Assembly: GCA_023412665.1 (NCBI GenBank)
Contig: JAEZCA010000004.1
Location: forward strand, 1-60,995
Reading direction: 5' to 3'
DNA length: 60,995 nt
Source: Bacillota bacterium
GTDB taxonomy: Bacteria; Bacillota; Clostridia; Acetivibrionales; DTU013
Part shown: positions 52,630 to 60,995 of the stretch, piece after piece
Numbering within the stretch: the first letter of the stretch is position 1
How the letters are laid out: every line of letters starts with the position of its first letter
The notes under the pieces: generated by a model
What the model saw: the letters and a program-made list of their open reading frames with translations, nothing else
What the model was told of the DNA's origin: nothing
Database searches by the model: none
Made by a program: the position numbers and the translations under genes

Positions 52630-54492
52630 TCAACCTGCATTCAACATTCTCAGCATTGTGATAAATGCTTGCTGTTTGGTATATTTCCCCATTGGATCAA
52701 AATGTCTATCGTCAATACCTGTCATTATATTTCCAGAGGATGCAAAATCAACTCCCTCTTTAGCCCAATTACTGATCATACTTTTATCTGAATAATCTCT
52801 GGTACTTATGCTGGAAATGTTCATGCTAAGTAGTTCGGCAGTCCTGGCAAGCATCACAGCTGCTTCCTGGCGTGTTATTTCTCCATCAGGATTGAATTTT
52901 CCACCTCCGATACCGCATACTATTCCTAGTTTATCGGCTGCAATTACCTCAGTTTCTTTTTCATTTATATCAATAAACGAGTTGTTTATCATATCAAGTT
53001 TCTTTTCAGATAAAACAGTATCAATGTCTTTGCCGATTTTTACTTCAATTAATGCAGTGATTAGAGAAGCAAAATCTCTTCGACTTATGTTATCTTTATA
53101 CCCATATTGCAAATAAGCAGGCACAAGATCTAAATTTATAGCAGACTGCACTTGATCTTTTGCCCAGTTATCCGGCATATCAAGGGGATTTGATATGAAG
53201 CCCTGTTTACCGTCCTTAACGACAAAAGCCAAGCCTTGATGAAAATCCGATACATAGTCGAAATCCAATCCAAAGATTTCTTTGCCGGTCTTATCAATGA
53301 ATCCCCACTTACTATCTTTGCAAACTCTCATAAGCCCTTCGCAGAAATATTCAATACTGCCGTAATCTCGGTCATAATATCGCTTAAGCGTTGCCAACTC
53401 CTCTCCTTGTGTATTTATGAGAAACTGCCTGCCGTCATTTTCTACTCTTGCTACACCCTCCGAAAACGGGTCTGTAAAATCGTATTTTAGCTCAATTACT
53501 TCCCTGCCTTTTATGTCAACAAATCCATATGTGGAGTTTCTAGAGACCGGTATCAGACCATCAACGGAAGGTATTTCTGCAAAAGAGTAATGAGAAGATT
53601 CTCTAAAATACCGTACTGTTGGATAGTTTTCTTGATAGTCATAATATCTATTTGACACTTTTTTCCCCTCACTATCAAGAAGTACGCATCTAAGATGTTG
53701 ATTTTTATCAAATCGTCCTGCCAGGGCCAAGCCTCCATAATAATCACTCATATAATCATACTGTGGCTTTATGACAATTTTTCCACTCTTGTCAATACAC
53801 CCGTATTTACCATTACTTACGATTACAGCCAGGCCACTGGAATAATTGATAACCTCATCATACTGAGGTTTCACTATTTCCCTTCCTTCATTGTTTACAA
53901 TACCAAACTTGTATTGGGTCCGAGCGCCATACCTTATTCCAACAGTTGCCATACCATCGTGAAACCTGCCCGCATAATCATATTGGGGCCTTATTATTTC
54001 CGTGCCCGTTTTATCTATGTAACCCCATTTTTCTTCATGCTCATAACTGACCGATATCGCCGCAAGCCCTTCACTAAACTGTTCAGCCCAACCAAACCGG
54101 GGTTTTATGATTACCCTGCCTTCCTTATCCATATAGCCTTTAGGGCCGCCATCCTCAAATGCAAACGCAGCCAATCCTTCACTAAAAGGCTGTATAAAGG
54201 CACAATCTACAATTTCTCTTCCTTTCATATCAATAATTCCATGATCTCCACTAATATTGCCTGAATCATGTTTGTAAAAGGTTGTAACTCCACCATCCAG
54301 GTATTCACTTATATTTATGCTGCTGTCAAATGGGCCTGCAATATATTTTCCCTCCAAAACATTGTCTGCCTTAGTCGGCGTTAAGTTCAAGATGCACGTT
54401 GTGATTATCAGTAATATTATAATGTGAATTATTCTTTTACTTGTTATGATAGCTTTTGATCTAAGAATTGTTGTTAATTCTATTAGACTCAT
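52630..54492 (-). CDS. Secreted WG-repeat protein with SLH modules
   Basis: A 620-residue exported protein. A signal or anchor helix (IIHIIILLIITTCILNL) is followed by seven or eight WG repeats (GYMDKEGRVIIKPRF, WGYIDKTGTEIIRPQYDY, YGCIDKSGKIVIKPQYDY, WGFIDKTGKEIF). The C-terminus holds two to three SLH modules (ITRQEAAVMLARTAELL; YTKQQAFITMLRM). WG repeats form beta structures and probably bind partners; SLH anchors to the wall. ATG 54492 follows GGAGGG. It interrupts the usual ylqG-ylqH adjacency and looks more AT-rich than its neighbours, which suggests an insertion. Confidence 0.88.
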   Translation of the reverse strand: MSLIELTTILRSKAIITSKRIIHIIILLIITTCILNLTPTKADNVLEGKYIAGPFDSSINISEYLDGGVTTFYKHDSGNISGDHGIIDMKGREIVDCAFIQPFSEGLAAFAFEDGGPKGYMDKEGRVIIKPRFGWAEQFSEGLAAISVSYEHEEKWGYIDKTGTEIIRPQYDYAGRFHDGMATVGIRYGARTQYKFGIVNNEGREIVKPQYDEVINYSSGLAVIVSNGKYGCIDKSGKIVIKPQYDYMSDYYGGLALAGRFDKNQHLRCVLLDSEGKKVSNRYYDYQENYPTVRYFRESSHYSFAEIPSVDGLIPVSRNSTYGFVDIKGREVIELKYDFTDPFSEGVARVENDGRQFLINTQGEELATLKRYYDRDYGSIEYFCEGLMRVCKDSKWGFIDKTGKEIFGLDFDYVSDFHQGLAFVVKDGKQGFISNPLDMPDNWAKDQVQSAINLDLVPAYLQYGYKDNISRRDFASLITALIEVKIGKDIDTVLSEKKLDMINNSFIDINEKETEVIAADKLGIVCGIGGGKFNPDGEITRQEAAVMLARTAELLSMNISSISTRDYSDKSMISNWAKEGVDFASSGNIMTGIDDRHFDPMGKYTKQQAFITMLRMLNAG

Positions 54493-54596
54493 ATATTCCC
54501 TCCTCATTTCATTCCAGAAATACTAATACTATCTAATCATAAAGGAGCTTATAGATCTTTATTAGAGAATTAACAATCGCTGCGGTCAAAGATGTG

Positions 54597-56405
54597 TCAG
54601 ATCCTGAAATCCACCTTGCCGTGCTTTAGCCTGATGGCATCTGACAGGAGCTTTTCCTGCTGGGCCGGCGTTGCGGCAGCACCTATAATAGAGTATTTTA
54701 TGTCTGTGAGCTTATATCCGCACTCAGAAAGTCCGGAATACAGGTTTTTGATATTCTGCCGGGCAAAATCGCTTGCAGCCTGGCTTTCAGTTCTAAGACT
54801 CATACTTATATTACTGCCTTTTACGTCTATAATCGTTTCAACTCTACCCATATTTTTAGTATCAAGAGATAAAAACAGGACCGAATTATTGGGGTCTATC
54901 CTGTTTTTGTTCTGATTCCGTTTCATAACATACAGCTCGGCAGTGGATCTGTAATTGTCAATTCTGACCGGTATTTGATAATAAAGTACATTATTGGAGT
55001 TGAACATATCCAGGAGCCTTACAGTGTCCTCTATAAGGTTCAGAGTTGAAGCAGCTTGCATGCCGACTGACTTTGAGGCGGATGAAGATTGTATGAGCAG
55101 TTTCAGTTCCTTTGCCAGCTCCGATAAACGGTTATTTATACTGCCCGAATCCAGCTCCTCGCCTGAGAGCTTCTTGTTTATATTAACATACAGTCTATCG
55201 ATTGATTTATTTATTCTTTCCAATGCCTCCTGGGTCAAATATTCAGCGCCCTGTTTTATATCTGCGGCTTCAATACCGCTGCTTTTTGTTCCCACAGACG
55301 GTTTCATTGAAATGCTCCGGAGCGCAGCGCCGATATCAGCAGTATTTGGCCCACTGTCGGTTTCTTTAGCCTCGCTTTTGGCTGTAAAAGCCGATGCTGT
55401 ATCAGTATTGGATTGATTAAGGATTTTCGGACTTGCATTGTCATCCATGGTGGCAACATTGAGTACAGCATAGGAATTTACTCCAGCATTTTTTACTTGA
55501 GCTTGGTCCGGCTGAAGAACAGTAACAACACCGGATTGCTTGTTTGACTCAGCAATCTTTTGGTCAGTGGTATCTGTACCAGTTTTCGAGAATAAAGCTG
55601 ATTGAGTATTTTGAGCATTTGATGGAATTGCAGATTTTACATCTGTACCGGCAATTTCAGATGCTGGTAAGCTTGCTTTGCCATCATTGATGCCGTTTGC
55701 ATTTATCTCTGCAGCAGGATCTCCTGATTGCTGAGGTAATTTACTTCCTATATCAGGTATGATGTCCGGAGAAGCCGGTATAGCTTCAGTGTTCTGATTA
55801 CCGGTGCCGGTGCCGGCTTCTTTAACTTCACCATTTAAAGCTTTATGCAGCGACTCGAGTAGCTGTCCAAGCTTCAGGCTGCCGTCTAGGAGTCCAGAAA
55901 GCATGTCCTTGTCCGCCTGTGTAGTGCTGATGTTCTTAACGGCCAAAAAGACTGCCTTCTCAGCATCCAGCCCATCAAAGCCTTTCATATACTCCAAAGC
56001 TTCGGTAATATTCTCTGCCGAAGGAGCGGCACCGTATTTCAAAAATTCAGCCGCCAGCTTTAAGTTTATATTATCAAGCCTGACACCTGCAGTCTCCAGC
56101 AATTTGTGCAAATTTGCCGAATTTGCTGCTGTAGTCTGGGATGCGTTCTTGACGGTTTCCAGTACAAATGAGTTTTCGTTCCGGGAGGTCACGCTCAGCG
56201 AAATGGTCTGTCCCTGTTTTACATCGAGTGACTCAGTGGTCCTTGCCTTTATTACGGTACCGTCAGAAAGCCTGAGTACAGCCTCTTGAGGAGATACATC
56301 AAGCACCTTGGCCTTTATGACATCTCCGGGTTCAAGCCGGCTCAGCATATCACCGGTATCTGTTCTGTTATCACCTGCTATTAACAAATGATTATCTATT
56401 CGCAT
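54597..56405 (-). CDS. ylqG: FliK-like hook-length control domain protein (YlqG-like)
   Basis: A 602-residue protein with an N-terminal beta-rich domain (LEPGDVIKAKVLDVSPQEAVLRL), a very long Ser/Thr/Asn-rich low-complexity middle (about 215-400), and a C-terminal domain like FliK (YYQIPVRIDNYRSTAELYV; SLDTKNMGRVETIIDVKG). In flagellar systems FliK measures the hook and signals through FlhB. Here it is paired in the same operon with a free FlhB C-domain and no flagellar genes. GAGGAG precedes ATG 56405. Confidence 0.85.
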   Translation of the reverse strand: MRIDNHLLIAGDNRTDTGDMLSRLEPGDVIKAKVLDVSPQEAVLRLSDGTVIKARTTESLDVKQGQTISLSVTSRNENSFVLETVKNASQTTAANSANLHKLLETAGVRLDNINLKLAAEFLKYGAAPSAENITEALEYMKGFDGLDAEKAVFLAVKNISTTQADKDMLSGLLDGSLKLGQLLESLHKALNGEVKEAGTGTGNQNTEAIPASPDIIPDIGSKLPQQSGDPAAEINANGINDGKASLPASEIAGTDVKSAIPSNAQNTQSALFSKTGTDTTDQKIAESNKQSGVVTVLQPDQAQVKNAGVNSYAVLNVATMDDNASPKILNQSNTDTASAFTAKSEAKETDSGPNTADIGAALRSISMKPSVGTKSSGIEAADIKQGAEYLTQEALERINKSIDRLYVNINKKLSGEELDSGSINNRLSELAKELKLLIQSSSASKSVGMQAASTLNLIEDTVRLLDMFNSNNVLYYQIPVRIDNYRSTAELYVMKRNQNKNRIDPNNSVLFLSLDTKNMGRVETIIDVKGSNISMSLRTESQAASDFARQNIKNLYSGLSECGYKLTDIKYSIIGAAATPAQQEKLLSDAIRLKHGKVDFRI

Positions 56406-56444
56406 ATCCGGGCTCCTCACAAACACATAAAACTGCAGCTTTGA

Positions 56445-57140
56445 TCAGACGGTGAAATTTTTTGTAAAGCTTATTCTATGTATCGGACAAATACCGTATT
56501 TTTTTATAGCTTCGATATGCTGCGGTGTGCCATATCCCTTGTGATCCTTGAACCCATAGGTGGGATATATACTGTCGGCTTCATCTATAAGCCTGTCTCT
56601 TGTTACCTTGGCTATTATGGATGCCGCAGCGATCGAAAGACTTAGAGCGTCACCTTTTATAATAGGCATCTGAGGAATATCAATATTGTCAAGTTTTACA
56701 GCATCAACAAGCAGAAGGTCCGGTACGGGCTTGACCTGTTCCGCCGCTTTTTTCATCGCAAGCTTGGTTGCATTAAGGATATTTATTTCATCTATAGTTT
56801 TTTCATCTATGATTCCAACACCAACAGAGACGGCTTTCTCAATTATTATATCGTAGAGTCTTTCCCGCTTTTCCGCGCTTAGCTTTTTAGAGTCATTGAC
56901 GCCTTCTATAAGACAATCTTCTGGCAATATAACACATGCTGCCACAACAGGTCCTGCCAATGGGCCCCTTCCAGCCTCATCCATGCCTGCTATCAGCTTA
57001 TAGCCCTGTTGGTATGCCTGCCTTTCATATACATACATGCTCTCAAGCCGCAGCATTTCTTTTTCATGCGCCAGCTTCTGCTTTTCAAGCTTCTCTGCCT
57101 GTTTCTTTTCTGCCCGGCTCATTTCCGTTTTCTGTTCCAT
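56445..57140 (-). CDS. rnhB: Ribonuclease HII
   Basis: A 231-residue RNase HII that removes ribonucleotides from DNA. Catalytic acids are in GMDEAGRGPLAGPVVAA (DE...G), LLLVDAVKLD and ASIIAKVTRDR. A charged N-terminal extension (about 45 residues, Lys/Glu-rich) precedes the catalytic domain. ATG 57140, 9 bases from GTGAGG, is preferred; the coding region overlaps the end of rbgA by 56 bases. Confidence 0.95.
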   Translation of the reverse strand: MEQKTEMSRAEKKQAEKLEKQKLAHEKEMLRLESMYVYERQAYQQGYKLIAGMDEAGRGPLAGPVVAACVILPEDCLIEGVNDSKKLSAEKRERLYDIIIEKAVSVGVGIIDEKTIDEINILNATKLAMKKAAEQVKPVPDLLLVDAVKLDNIDIPQMPIIKGDALSLSIAAASIIAKVTRDRLIDEADSIYPTYGFKDHKGYGTPQHIEAIKKYGICPIHRISFTKNFTV

Positions 57141-58005
57141 TTCCCTGTGCCTCACCTTTCATTGGTCTCTCCAATGAGATAGTCCCGATTTTTCCCCCTC
57201 GGAATTCGTCAAGGATGATTGTTGATATCCTCTGCATATCTATAATTCCTCCTGGAAGAATACAACCCCTCTTTTTCCCAGCAGCTTCGACCAACTCAAG
57301 ACCTGTCATGCCTGATGCCTGTTCAAGCTTATAGCGGTTCAGGAAAAGCTGCGGGTATGAGGCTGACAGCCTTTCAGCCAACGCGGCTGCAACCTCGGTT
57401 ATATCCATGATATCATCCTTGATGGCGCCTGTGAAGGCAAGATTCAATGCAGTTTCCTGGTCATCGAACTTTGGCCATAGTATTCCCGGAGTGTCAAGCA
57501 TATCTATCTCAGGATTAAGCCTGATCCATTGCTTGCCGCGTGTAACTCCCGGCTTGTCTCCGGTCATTGCGACGGCCTTGCCTGCTATTTTATTTATGAA
57601 TGTGGATTTGCCAACATTAGGTATTCCTACAACCATTGTCTTTACTGTCCTGAATATCCTTCCCTTTTCCCTGTCCCTATCAAATCGTTCCTGCATGGCG
57701 GATTTAAGGCTGTCCTTGAGAATATTCAACCCCTTGCCCTTTATGGAATCGGCAAAAATCACAGGTATGCCCCTTTTTTTGTACCAGGCGGACCATTCCT
57801 TCGATACCTCAGGATCCGCCAGATCTGTCTTGTTCAGAACGACAAGCCTGGATTTATTGTTTATGATCGAGTCTATCTCCGGATTTTTGCTGCTGGAAGG
57901 GATTCTGGCATCCAGCAATTCTATTACCACATCCACAAGCTTGAGATTTTCGGCAAGCAGCCTTCTTGTCTTGGCCATATGTCCGGGAAACCATTGTATA
58001 TTCAT
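57085..58005 (-). CDS. rbgA: Ribosome biogenesis GTPase RbgA (YlqF)
   Basis: A 306-residue circularly permuted GTPase needed for late 50S assembly. N-terminal MNIQWFPGHMAKTRR, G4 VVLNKTDLAD, G1 GIPNVGKSTFINK, G2/G3 PGVTRGKQW and LDTPGILWPK follow in permuted order; a C-terminal ANTAR-like RNA-binding region ends it. Gene order rplS-rbgA-rnhB matches B. subtilis. Confidence 0.97.
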   Translation of the reverse strand: MNIQWFPGHMAKTRRLLAENLKLVDVVIELLDARIPSSSKNPEIDSIINNKSRLVVLNKTDLADPEVSKEWSAWYKKRGIPVIFADSIKGKGLNILKDSLKSAMQERFDRDREKGRIFRTVKTMVVGIPNVGKSTFINKIAGKAVAMTGDKPGVTRGKQWIRLNPEIDMLDTPGILWPKFDDQETALNLAFTGAIKDDIMDITEVAAALAERLSASYPQLFLNRYKLEQASGMTGLELVEAAGKKRGCILPGGIIDMQRISTIILDEFRGGKIGTISLERPMKGEAQGNGTENGNEPGRKETGREA

Positions 58006-58027
58006 AGCATTATCCTCTTAAAAATAC

Positions 58028-58050
58028 AAAAGGGACCCTTGGTCCCCTTT
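58028..58050 (-). terminator. Hairpin between rplS and rbgA
   Basis: AAAAGGGACC and GGTCCCCTTT form a 9-10-bp stem with a 3-base loop; on the minus strand TTTTG follows. Because rbgA lies just beyond, it probably lowers read-through rather than ends the operon. Confidence 0.65.
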
Positions 58051-58057
58051 ATATCAA

Positions 58058-58411
58058 TTATTCTTTTACTACAAGCTTTTCTCTTACCTTGGCAGCCTTG
58101 CCAACTCTGTCGCGCAGATAGTAGAGCTTTGCTCTCCTTATCTTACCCTTTCTCACAATCTCAATTGCGCTGATCTTGGGAGAATGGACCGGAAGGATTC
58201 TTTCTACTCCTACTCCGTAGGACAGCCTTCTGACTGTAAAGGTTTCCTTCAGACCGGAACCTTTCTTTGCGATAACAGTTCCTTCAAATATCTGGATCCT
58301 TTCTCTGTTGCCTTCCTTGACCTTCAGGTGTACCTTTACATAGTCTCCTATGCTCAGTACAGGCAGATCGGATCTCAGCTGTTCCTGCTCAAGTGCTTTA
58401 ATAACATCCAT
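58058..58411 (-). CDS. rplS: 50S ribosomal protein L19
   Basis: A 117-residue protein with the L19 core (GDYVKVHLKVKEGNRERIQIFEGTV; GVERILPVHSPKI; RRAKLYYLRDRVGKAAKV). Standard length. GGAGG precedes ATG 58411. Usual upstream partners rimM and trmD are absent; instead the gene has its own promoter and heads the operon. Confidence 0.98.
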   Translation of the reverse strand: MDVIKALEQEQLRSDLPVLSIGDYVKVHLKVKEGNRERIQIFEGTVIAKKGSGLKETFTVRRLSYGVGVERILPVHSPKISAIEIVRKGKIRRAKLYYLRDRVGKAAKVREKLVVKE

Positions 58412-58494
58412 TTATTTTTCCTCCTCTCTTGCCAAGACGTTCATAAATGCCATATAATGCACCAGTGGACCGTCCGTATTACACACGTCAGATA

Positions 58495-58523
58495 TTATAA
58501 CATATTGGAGCTTCGTTTGTAAA
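58495..58523 (-). promoter_or_regulatory. Promoter of rplS
   Basis: On the minus strand TTTACA (58518-58523) and TATAAT (58495-58500) are 17 bases apart. The untranslated leader of about 75 bases could include an L19 leader structure, but I could not confirm one. Confidence 0.7.
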
Positions 58524-58556
58524 TGCTATATTTTTATTTTTCGACAAAGGCTGTGA

Positions 58557-58585
58557 TTGTACACCTGCACTAATTCGTATATAAT
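58557..58585 (+). promoter_or_regulatory. Promoter of the cupin gene
   Basis: TTGTAC (58557-58562) and TATAAT (58580-58585) are 17 bases apart, reading toward the cupin gene, whose AAGGATG site follows. Confidence 0.65.
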
Positions 58586-58607
58586 TTTACCGAAAGGATG
58601 ATTAAAT

Positions 58608-58958
58608 ATGATTAAAAGAGCAAATGAAATGGTAACGGATCTAAAGTATCAGATGAGAGGCGGAAACGGCACCGTCGAGTTGACACATATTTTCAAGCAG
58701 GATGAGCTTACGGGCAAGGCCAGGATGTTTGCAAGGGTCACCTTGAACAAAGGATGTTCTATAGGACTGCATGAACATGATGCAGAAGAAGAAATATACT
58801 ATATTGTCCAGGGAAAAGCAATTGTAAACGATAATGGCAATATCAGCGAAGTATCTGCCGGTGATGCCGTGCTTACAGGCAACGGCGCATTCCATTATAT
58901 TGAGAACAAAGAAGAAGAACCAATGGTTATGATCGCAGTTATTCTCCTGTTTTGCTGA
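58608..58958 (+). CDS. Small cupin-domain protein
   Basis: A 116-residue single cupin barrel. Metal-binding motif 1 is GLHEHDAEEEIYYIVQG (two His and a Glu), and motif 2 contains the His of GAFHYIEN. Such proteins bind a metal and a small ligand; the function is unknown. Only plus-strand gene in the last 20 kb, with its own promoter. Confidence 0.9.
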   Translation: MIKRANEMVTDLKYQMRGGNGTVELTHIFKQDELTGKARMFARVTLNKGCSIGLHEHDAEEEIYYIVQGKAIVNDNGNISEVSAGDAVLTGNGAFHYIENKEEEPMVMIAVILLFC

Positions 58959-58975
58959 TGCTTATCCATGACCTG

Positions 58976-59593
58976 TTACGATGGCGGCTGCAAATTTTTT
59001 TCTGCAGCCGCCATCATTGTGTCTATACCTGCAGAGGTTATATCAGCTGGACATATGCCAGGTATCGTAGGAAGAAGATATTTCAGCTCCACCCCAATAT
59101 CCTTGTTTTTTTGCACTAGCTTTTCATATTCATTATAGCCATCTCCCTTATATGCAAGGTTTACCGCTCTGATTTCTAGCTTAAGCCTTGCTGCTGTCAT
59201 CTTTTCCTTAAGGAAGCGGTTGCTTATTGTTAAATCTGATATTTGCTTATTCAATGAATCAATTTCCTTATTAAGTTTTTTCCTGCGCGAATGGAACACC
59301 AGCGGAAATGTAAGCATAGATGCGGTTTCCCTGTCCTTTAAAAAATCGTACCAGCTATTGACGGAGGCTGTTATTTCATTATTGATCTTTCTTATCCTGT
59401 CAATGTTTTTGTTATATTCGTCGAGTATGGATTGCAGCTCATCCTTCATTTCATCAACAGCTTCATCATAGCAGCCGGAGCTGCTGGAAGAAGCATATGA
59501 GGCAGCTGCATCTATTTTATGGTAATTATCCTTCAGTTCCTTTAAAAGTCTTATGGCAAGCTCTTTACGCCTAAACAAAATATTCGTGCTCAT
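58976..59593 (-). CDS. Coiled-coil protein of unknown function
   Basis: A 205-residue, highly helical, charged protein with heptad-like stretches at about 50-85 (MKDELQSILDEYNKNIDRIRK) and 105-135, and a Ser-rich turn (YASSSSSGCY). No signal peptide or membrane helix. I do not recognise a family. ATG 59593 directly abuts the stop of the upstream membrane gene, so the two form a unit. Its last codons lie in a perfect 13-bp inverted repeat (58979-59015) that may form a 3' hairpin. Confidence 0.7.
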   Translation of the reverse strand: MSTNILFRRKELAIRLLKELKDNYHKIDAAASYASSSSSGCYDEAVDEMKDELQSILDEYNKNIDRIRKINNEITASVNSWYDFLKDRETASMLTFPLVFHSRRKKLNKEIDSLNKQISDLTISNRFLKEKMTAARLKLEIRAVNLAYKGDGYNEYEKLVQKNKDIGVELKYLLPTIPGICPADITSAGIDTMMAAAEKNLQPPS

Positions 59594-60874
59594 CTAATGA
59601 TCCCCTGCTTTCTTAAGATATTTTGAAGACACCCATCCGACTCTTCCATCTTCCGCCTCTACATAGAACCATTCAATGCCAGAAGATTCACTGTAGGCTG
59701 AAGTAATGAATGTTACCCTAGTATCGTACGGCAATGCGGAACTGCCTACTTTATCGGATGACGGGTCTGGAGAGGTACGTATGTTGAGGCCATCTTTAGC
59801 GGTCACAGCATAAGAGACTGATTCATCTCTTGAACCCTGACTTTTTGGTATGTTTATATCGGTTGTCATAAGAATATCGTTGGCTGCTTGCTTTGACCTG
59901 CTGTTTTCCTTCCATTCATTAATACCGGTGATCCTGTTGATTTCATTAACTGCCTGGGAATAAAGCTCTCCGGCTTTTGTAAATAAATGTGATTGTACCT
60001 CCTGCAGATCAAAGCCGGCATACTTGTTTGTTATTGCACGACCATAAGAAAAGTATGCAAAGAATGCATAGACGGATAGAAGTATGCAGAAAAAAGCAAA
60101 TTTATGCTTACGTGCGAAACGTATTGGATAAAACAGAAAGAAGAACAATTGAAATATCCCCCTTTTTACAAAACCGCGTTTCATTGCTTTGTGCTTTTTA
60201 TAAGCCTTGGCCTGTATCTTCGGTGTGTTGGCCTGTTTTTTTTCTTTTAATTTCGTCAGGGATTCAGCTGCTGCTCTCATGCAATGCAATAGCTTTTTAG
60301 CTGAAGCTCGCAGTAATTTTACTATATTGGGCAAAAGTTTCTTAGCTTTAGATTTTAGCGAAGCTCTGAGGTCTTTGCCCCATTGCTTTATATCAAAATC
60401 AGTCTGAAAAAATACGTCCTTTTCCAAAACGGAATCTTCATTATTTATATTGAAGGTTGTAAAGTATGGACTTGATGAAAACTGAAATCTCACACTGCAA
60501 ACATCATGCTCCATTAGAACAGGAAATAGTTCCTCATAGCTTTCATGGCCTGTGAAGCCGGCAAGATATCTGCTGTTTGACAGGTAATCATAATCAAGTC
60601 CGACCAATAGCGATTTAAGAGCCCATGCAGCTATATATTTATTGGCATGGGATTCAACAGGATCATCCATTATTTTTTTCAGTATTTCCCCTGATTCCTT
60701 AAGACCGAGTTTTTTCAAACGCAAAATAGCGAGCCTTCTTAAATACTCATCAGGATTATTGATATAATAATCCAATTCTCCTGCACTATTTAATTTTTCT
60801 ATAGTCTTCTCCGTCTCACGTTCGATCAGATACCAATCCGGCAATAATTCAATTACAGATACGGAAGCATACAA
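59594..60874 (-). CDS. Membrane protein with HEAT-like N-terminus and bacterial SH3 C-terminus
   Basis: A 426-residue protein. Residues 1-100 are helical, with LRRLAILRLKKLGL and KYIAAWALKSLL suggesting HEAT-type repeats. A long, very basic stretch (about 165-245) precedes one strong membrane helix (KFAFFCILLSVYAFFAYFSYG). The outer part ends in an SH3b domain (YAVTAKDGLNIRTSPDPSSD...GRVGWVSSKYLKK), a wall-binding fold. So a cytoplasmic, possibly nucleic-acid- or membrane-surface-binding part is joined to a wall-facing part. TTG 60874 follows GAGGTGG. Function unknown. Confidence 0.75.
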   Translation of the reverse strand: MYASVSVIELLPDWYLIERETEKTIEKLNSAGELDYYINNPDEYLRRLAILRLKKLGLKESGEILKKIMDDPVESHANKYIAAWALKSLLVGLDYDYLSNSRYLAGFTGHESYEELFPVLMEHDVCSVRFQFSSSPYFTTFNINNEDSVLEKDVFFQTDFDIKQWGKDLRASLKSKAKKLLPNIVKLLRASAKKLLHCMRAAAESLTKLKEKKQANTPKIQAKAYKKHKAMKRGFVKRGIFQLFFFLFYPIRFARKHKFAFFCILLSVYAFFAYFSYGRAITNKYAGFDLQEVQSHLFTKAGELYSQAVNEINRITGINEWKENSRSKQAANDILMTTDINIPKSQGSRDESVSYAVTAKDGLNIRTSPDPSSDKVGSSALPYDTRVTFITSAYSESSGIEWFYVEAEDGRVGWVSSKYLKKAGDH

Positions 60875-60934
60875 TGATATACCACCTCGTTATGCCGTTT
60901 TTATCATTAACTGTCAAGTATATGATAACATGTA

Positions 60935-60970
60935 AAAAAGGAGATATATGTAGTATATACATCCCCTTTT
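60935..60970. terminator. Possible hairpin at the window edge
   Basis: AAAAAGG and ATATGTA face TATACAT and CCCCTTTT with internal mismatches. It may terminate a gene arriving from outside the window. Confidence 0.35.
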
Positions 60971-60995
60971 GCATAGGTCTTTTGATTCATTTTTT

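Noticed and set aside
52204..56405. Remnant of a full flagellar or type III secretion operon
   Set aside because: No other export or flagellar genes are present, and the ylq order matches the normal Firmicutes rplS region.

Overview
The window is a stretch of chromosome from a Gram-positive anaerobe of the class Clostridia, with AT-rich intergenic DNA. The evidence is the gene content and order: miaB-ymcA-mutS-mutL-miaA-hfq-lexA, rplS-rbgA-rnhB-ylqG-ylqH, iscR-nifS-nifU-mnmA, MutL with an endonuclease motif, T-box and glycine riboswitch RNAs, SLH-domain surface proteins and strong AGGAGG ribosome binding sites. A Ruminiclostridium or Acetivibrio-like relative is plausible but not proven. No tRNA, rRNA, CRISPR array, prophage or intact transposase gene was recognised.

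Layout. 0-3.5 kb: the 3' part of an orotate phosphoribosyltransferase-like gene, then a minus-strand rsgA-phosphotransferase operon. That operon has a long leader with a 10-codon leader peptide and three hairpins, like the attenuators of ribosome-protection and antibiotic-resistance genes. 3.5-6 kb: a T-box RNA and a divergent methionyl-tRNA synthetase paralogue. The T-box appears not to read methionine. 6-18 kb: two lipoproteins, then tRNA modification (miaB, miaA), mismatch repair (mutS, mutL), hfq, and the SOS pair lexA/yneA-like with LexA boxes between them. 18-22 kb: two overlapping minus-strand genes for a TPR membrane protein and an SLH-GH18 hydrolase. 22-29 kb: cysteine desulfurase-thiI, vanW, DUF2225, an AIR-synthase-like gene, then a glycine riboswitch and glyA. 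29-37.6 kb: rarA, a larA-like gene and iscR-nifS-nifU-mnmA, with repeats between them. 37.7-39.2 kb: an M18 aminopeptidase. 39.3-60.9 kb: nearly all genes run on the minus strand. They cover cell envelope (LCP, TagO-like), a tyrosine recombinase, an RnfD-RnfC fusion, purB, an aminotransferase, a dipeptidase, the ylq operon and two unknown proteins.

How the genes work together. Two cysteine desulfurases each sit beside a tRNA thiolation enzyme: one with ThiI, the other with NifU and MnmA under an Rrf2 regulator. LexA and the YneA-like protein form a divergent SOS unit whose promoter is overlapped by a LexA box. Translation quality and tRNA biology recur through RsgA, the MetRS-like enzyme, MiaB, MiaA, ThiI, MnmA, YbaK, RbgA and L19.

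The most unusual items are these: the MetRS paralogue with altered catalytic motifs behind a T-box that looks specific for a non-methionine tRNA; the leader-peptide attenuator of rsgA-phosphotransferase; the RnfD-RnfC fusion beside a CoA-binding protein; a second small-ORF structured leader at 43.1-43.2 kb; and two families of palindromic intergenic repeats. Genes switch from mainly plus to mainly minus strand at about 39 kb, close to a Xer-type recombinase and a perfect 11-6-11 palindrome.
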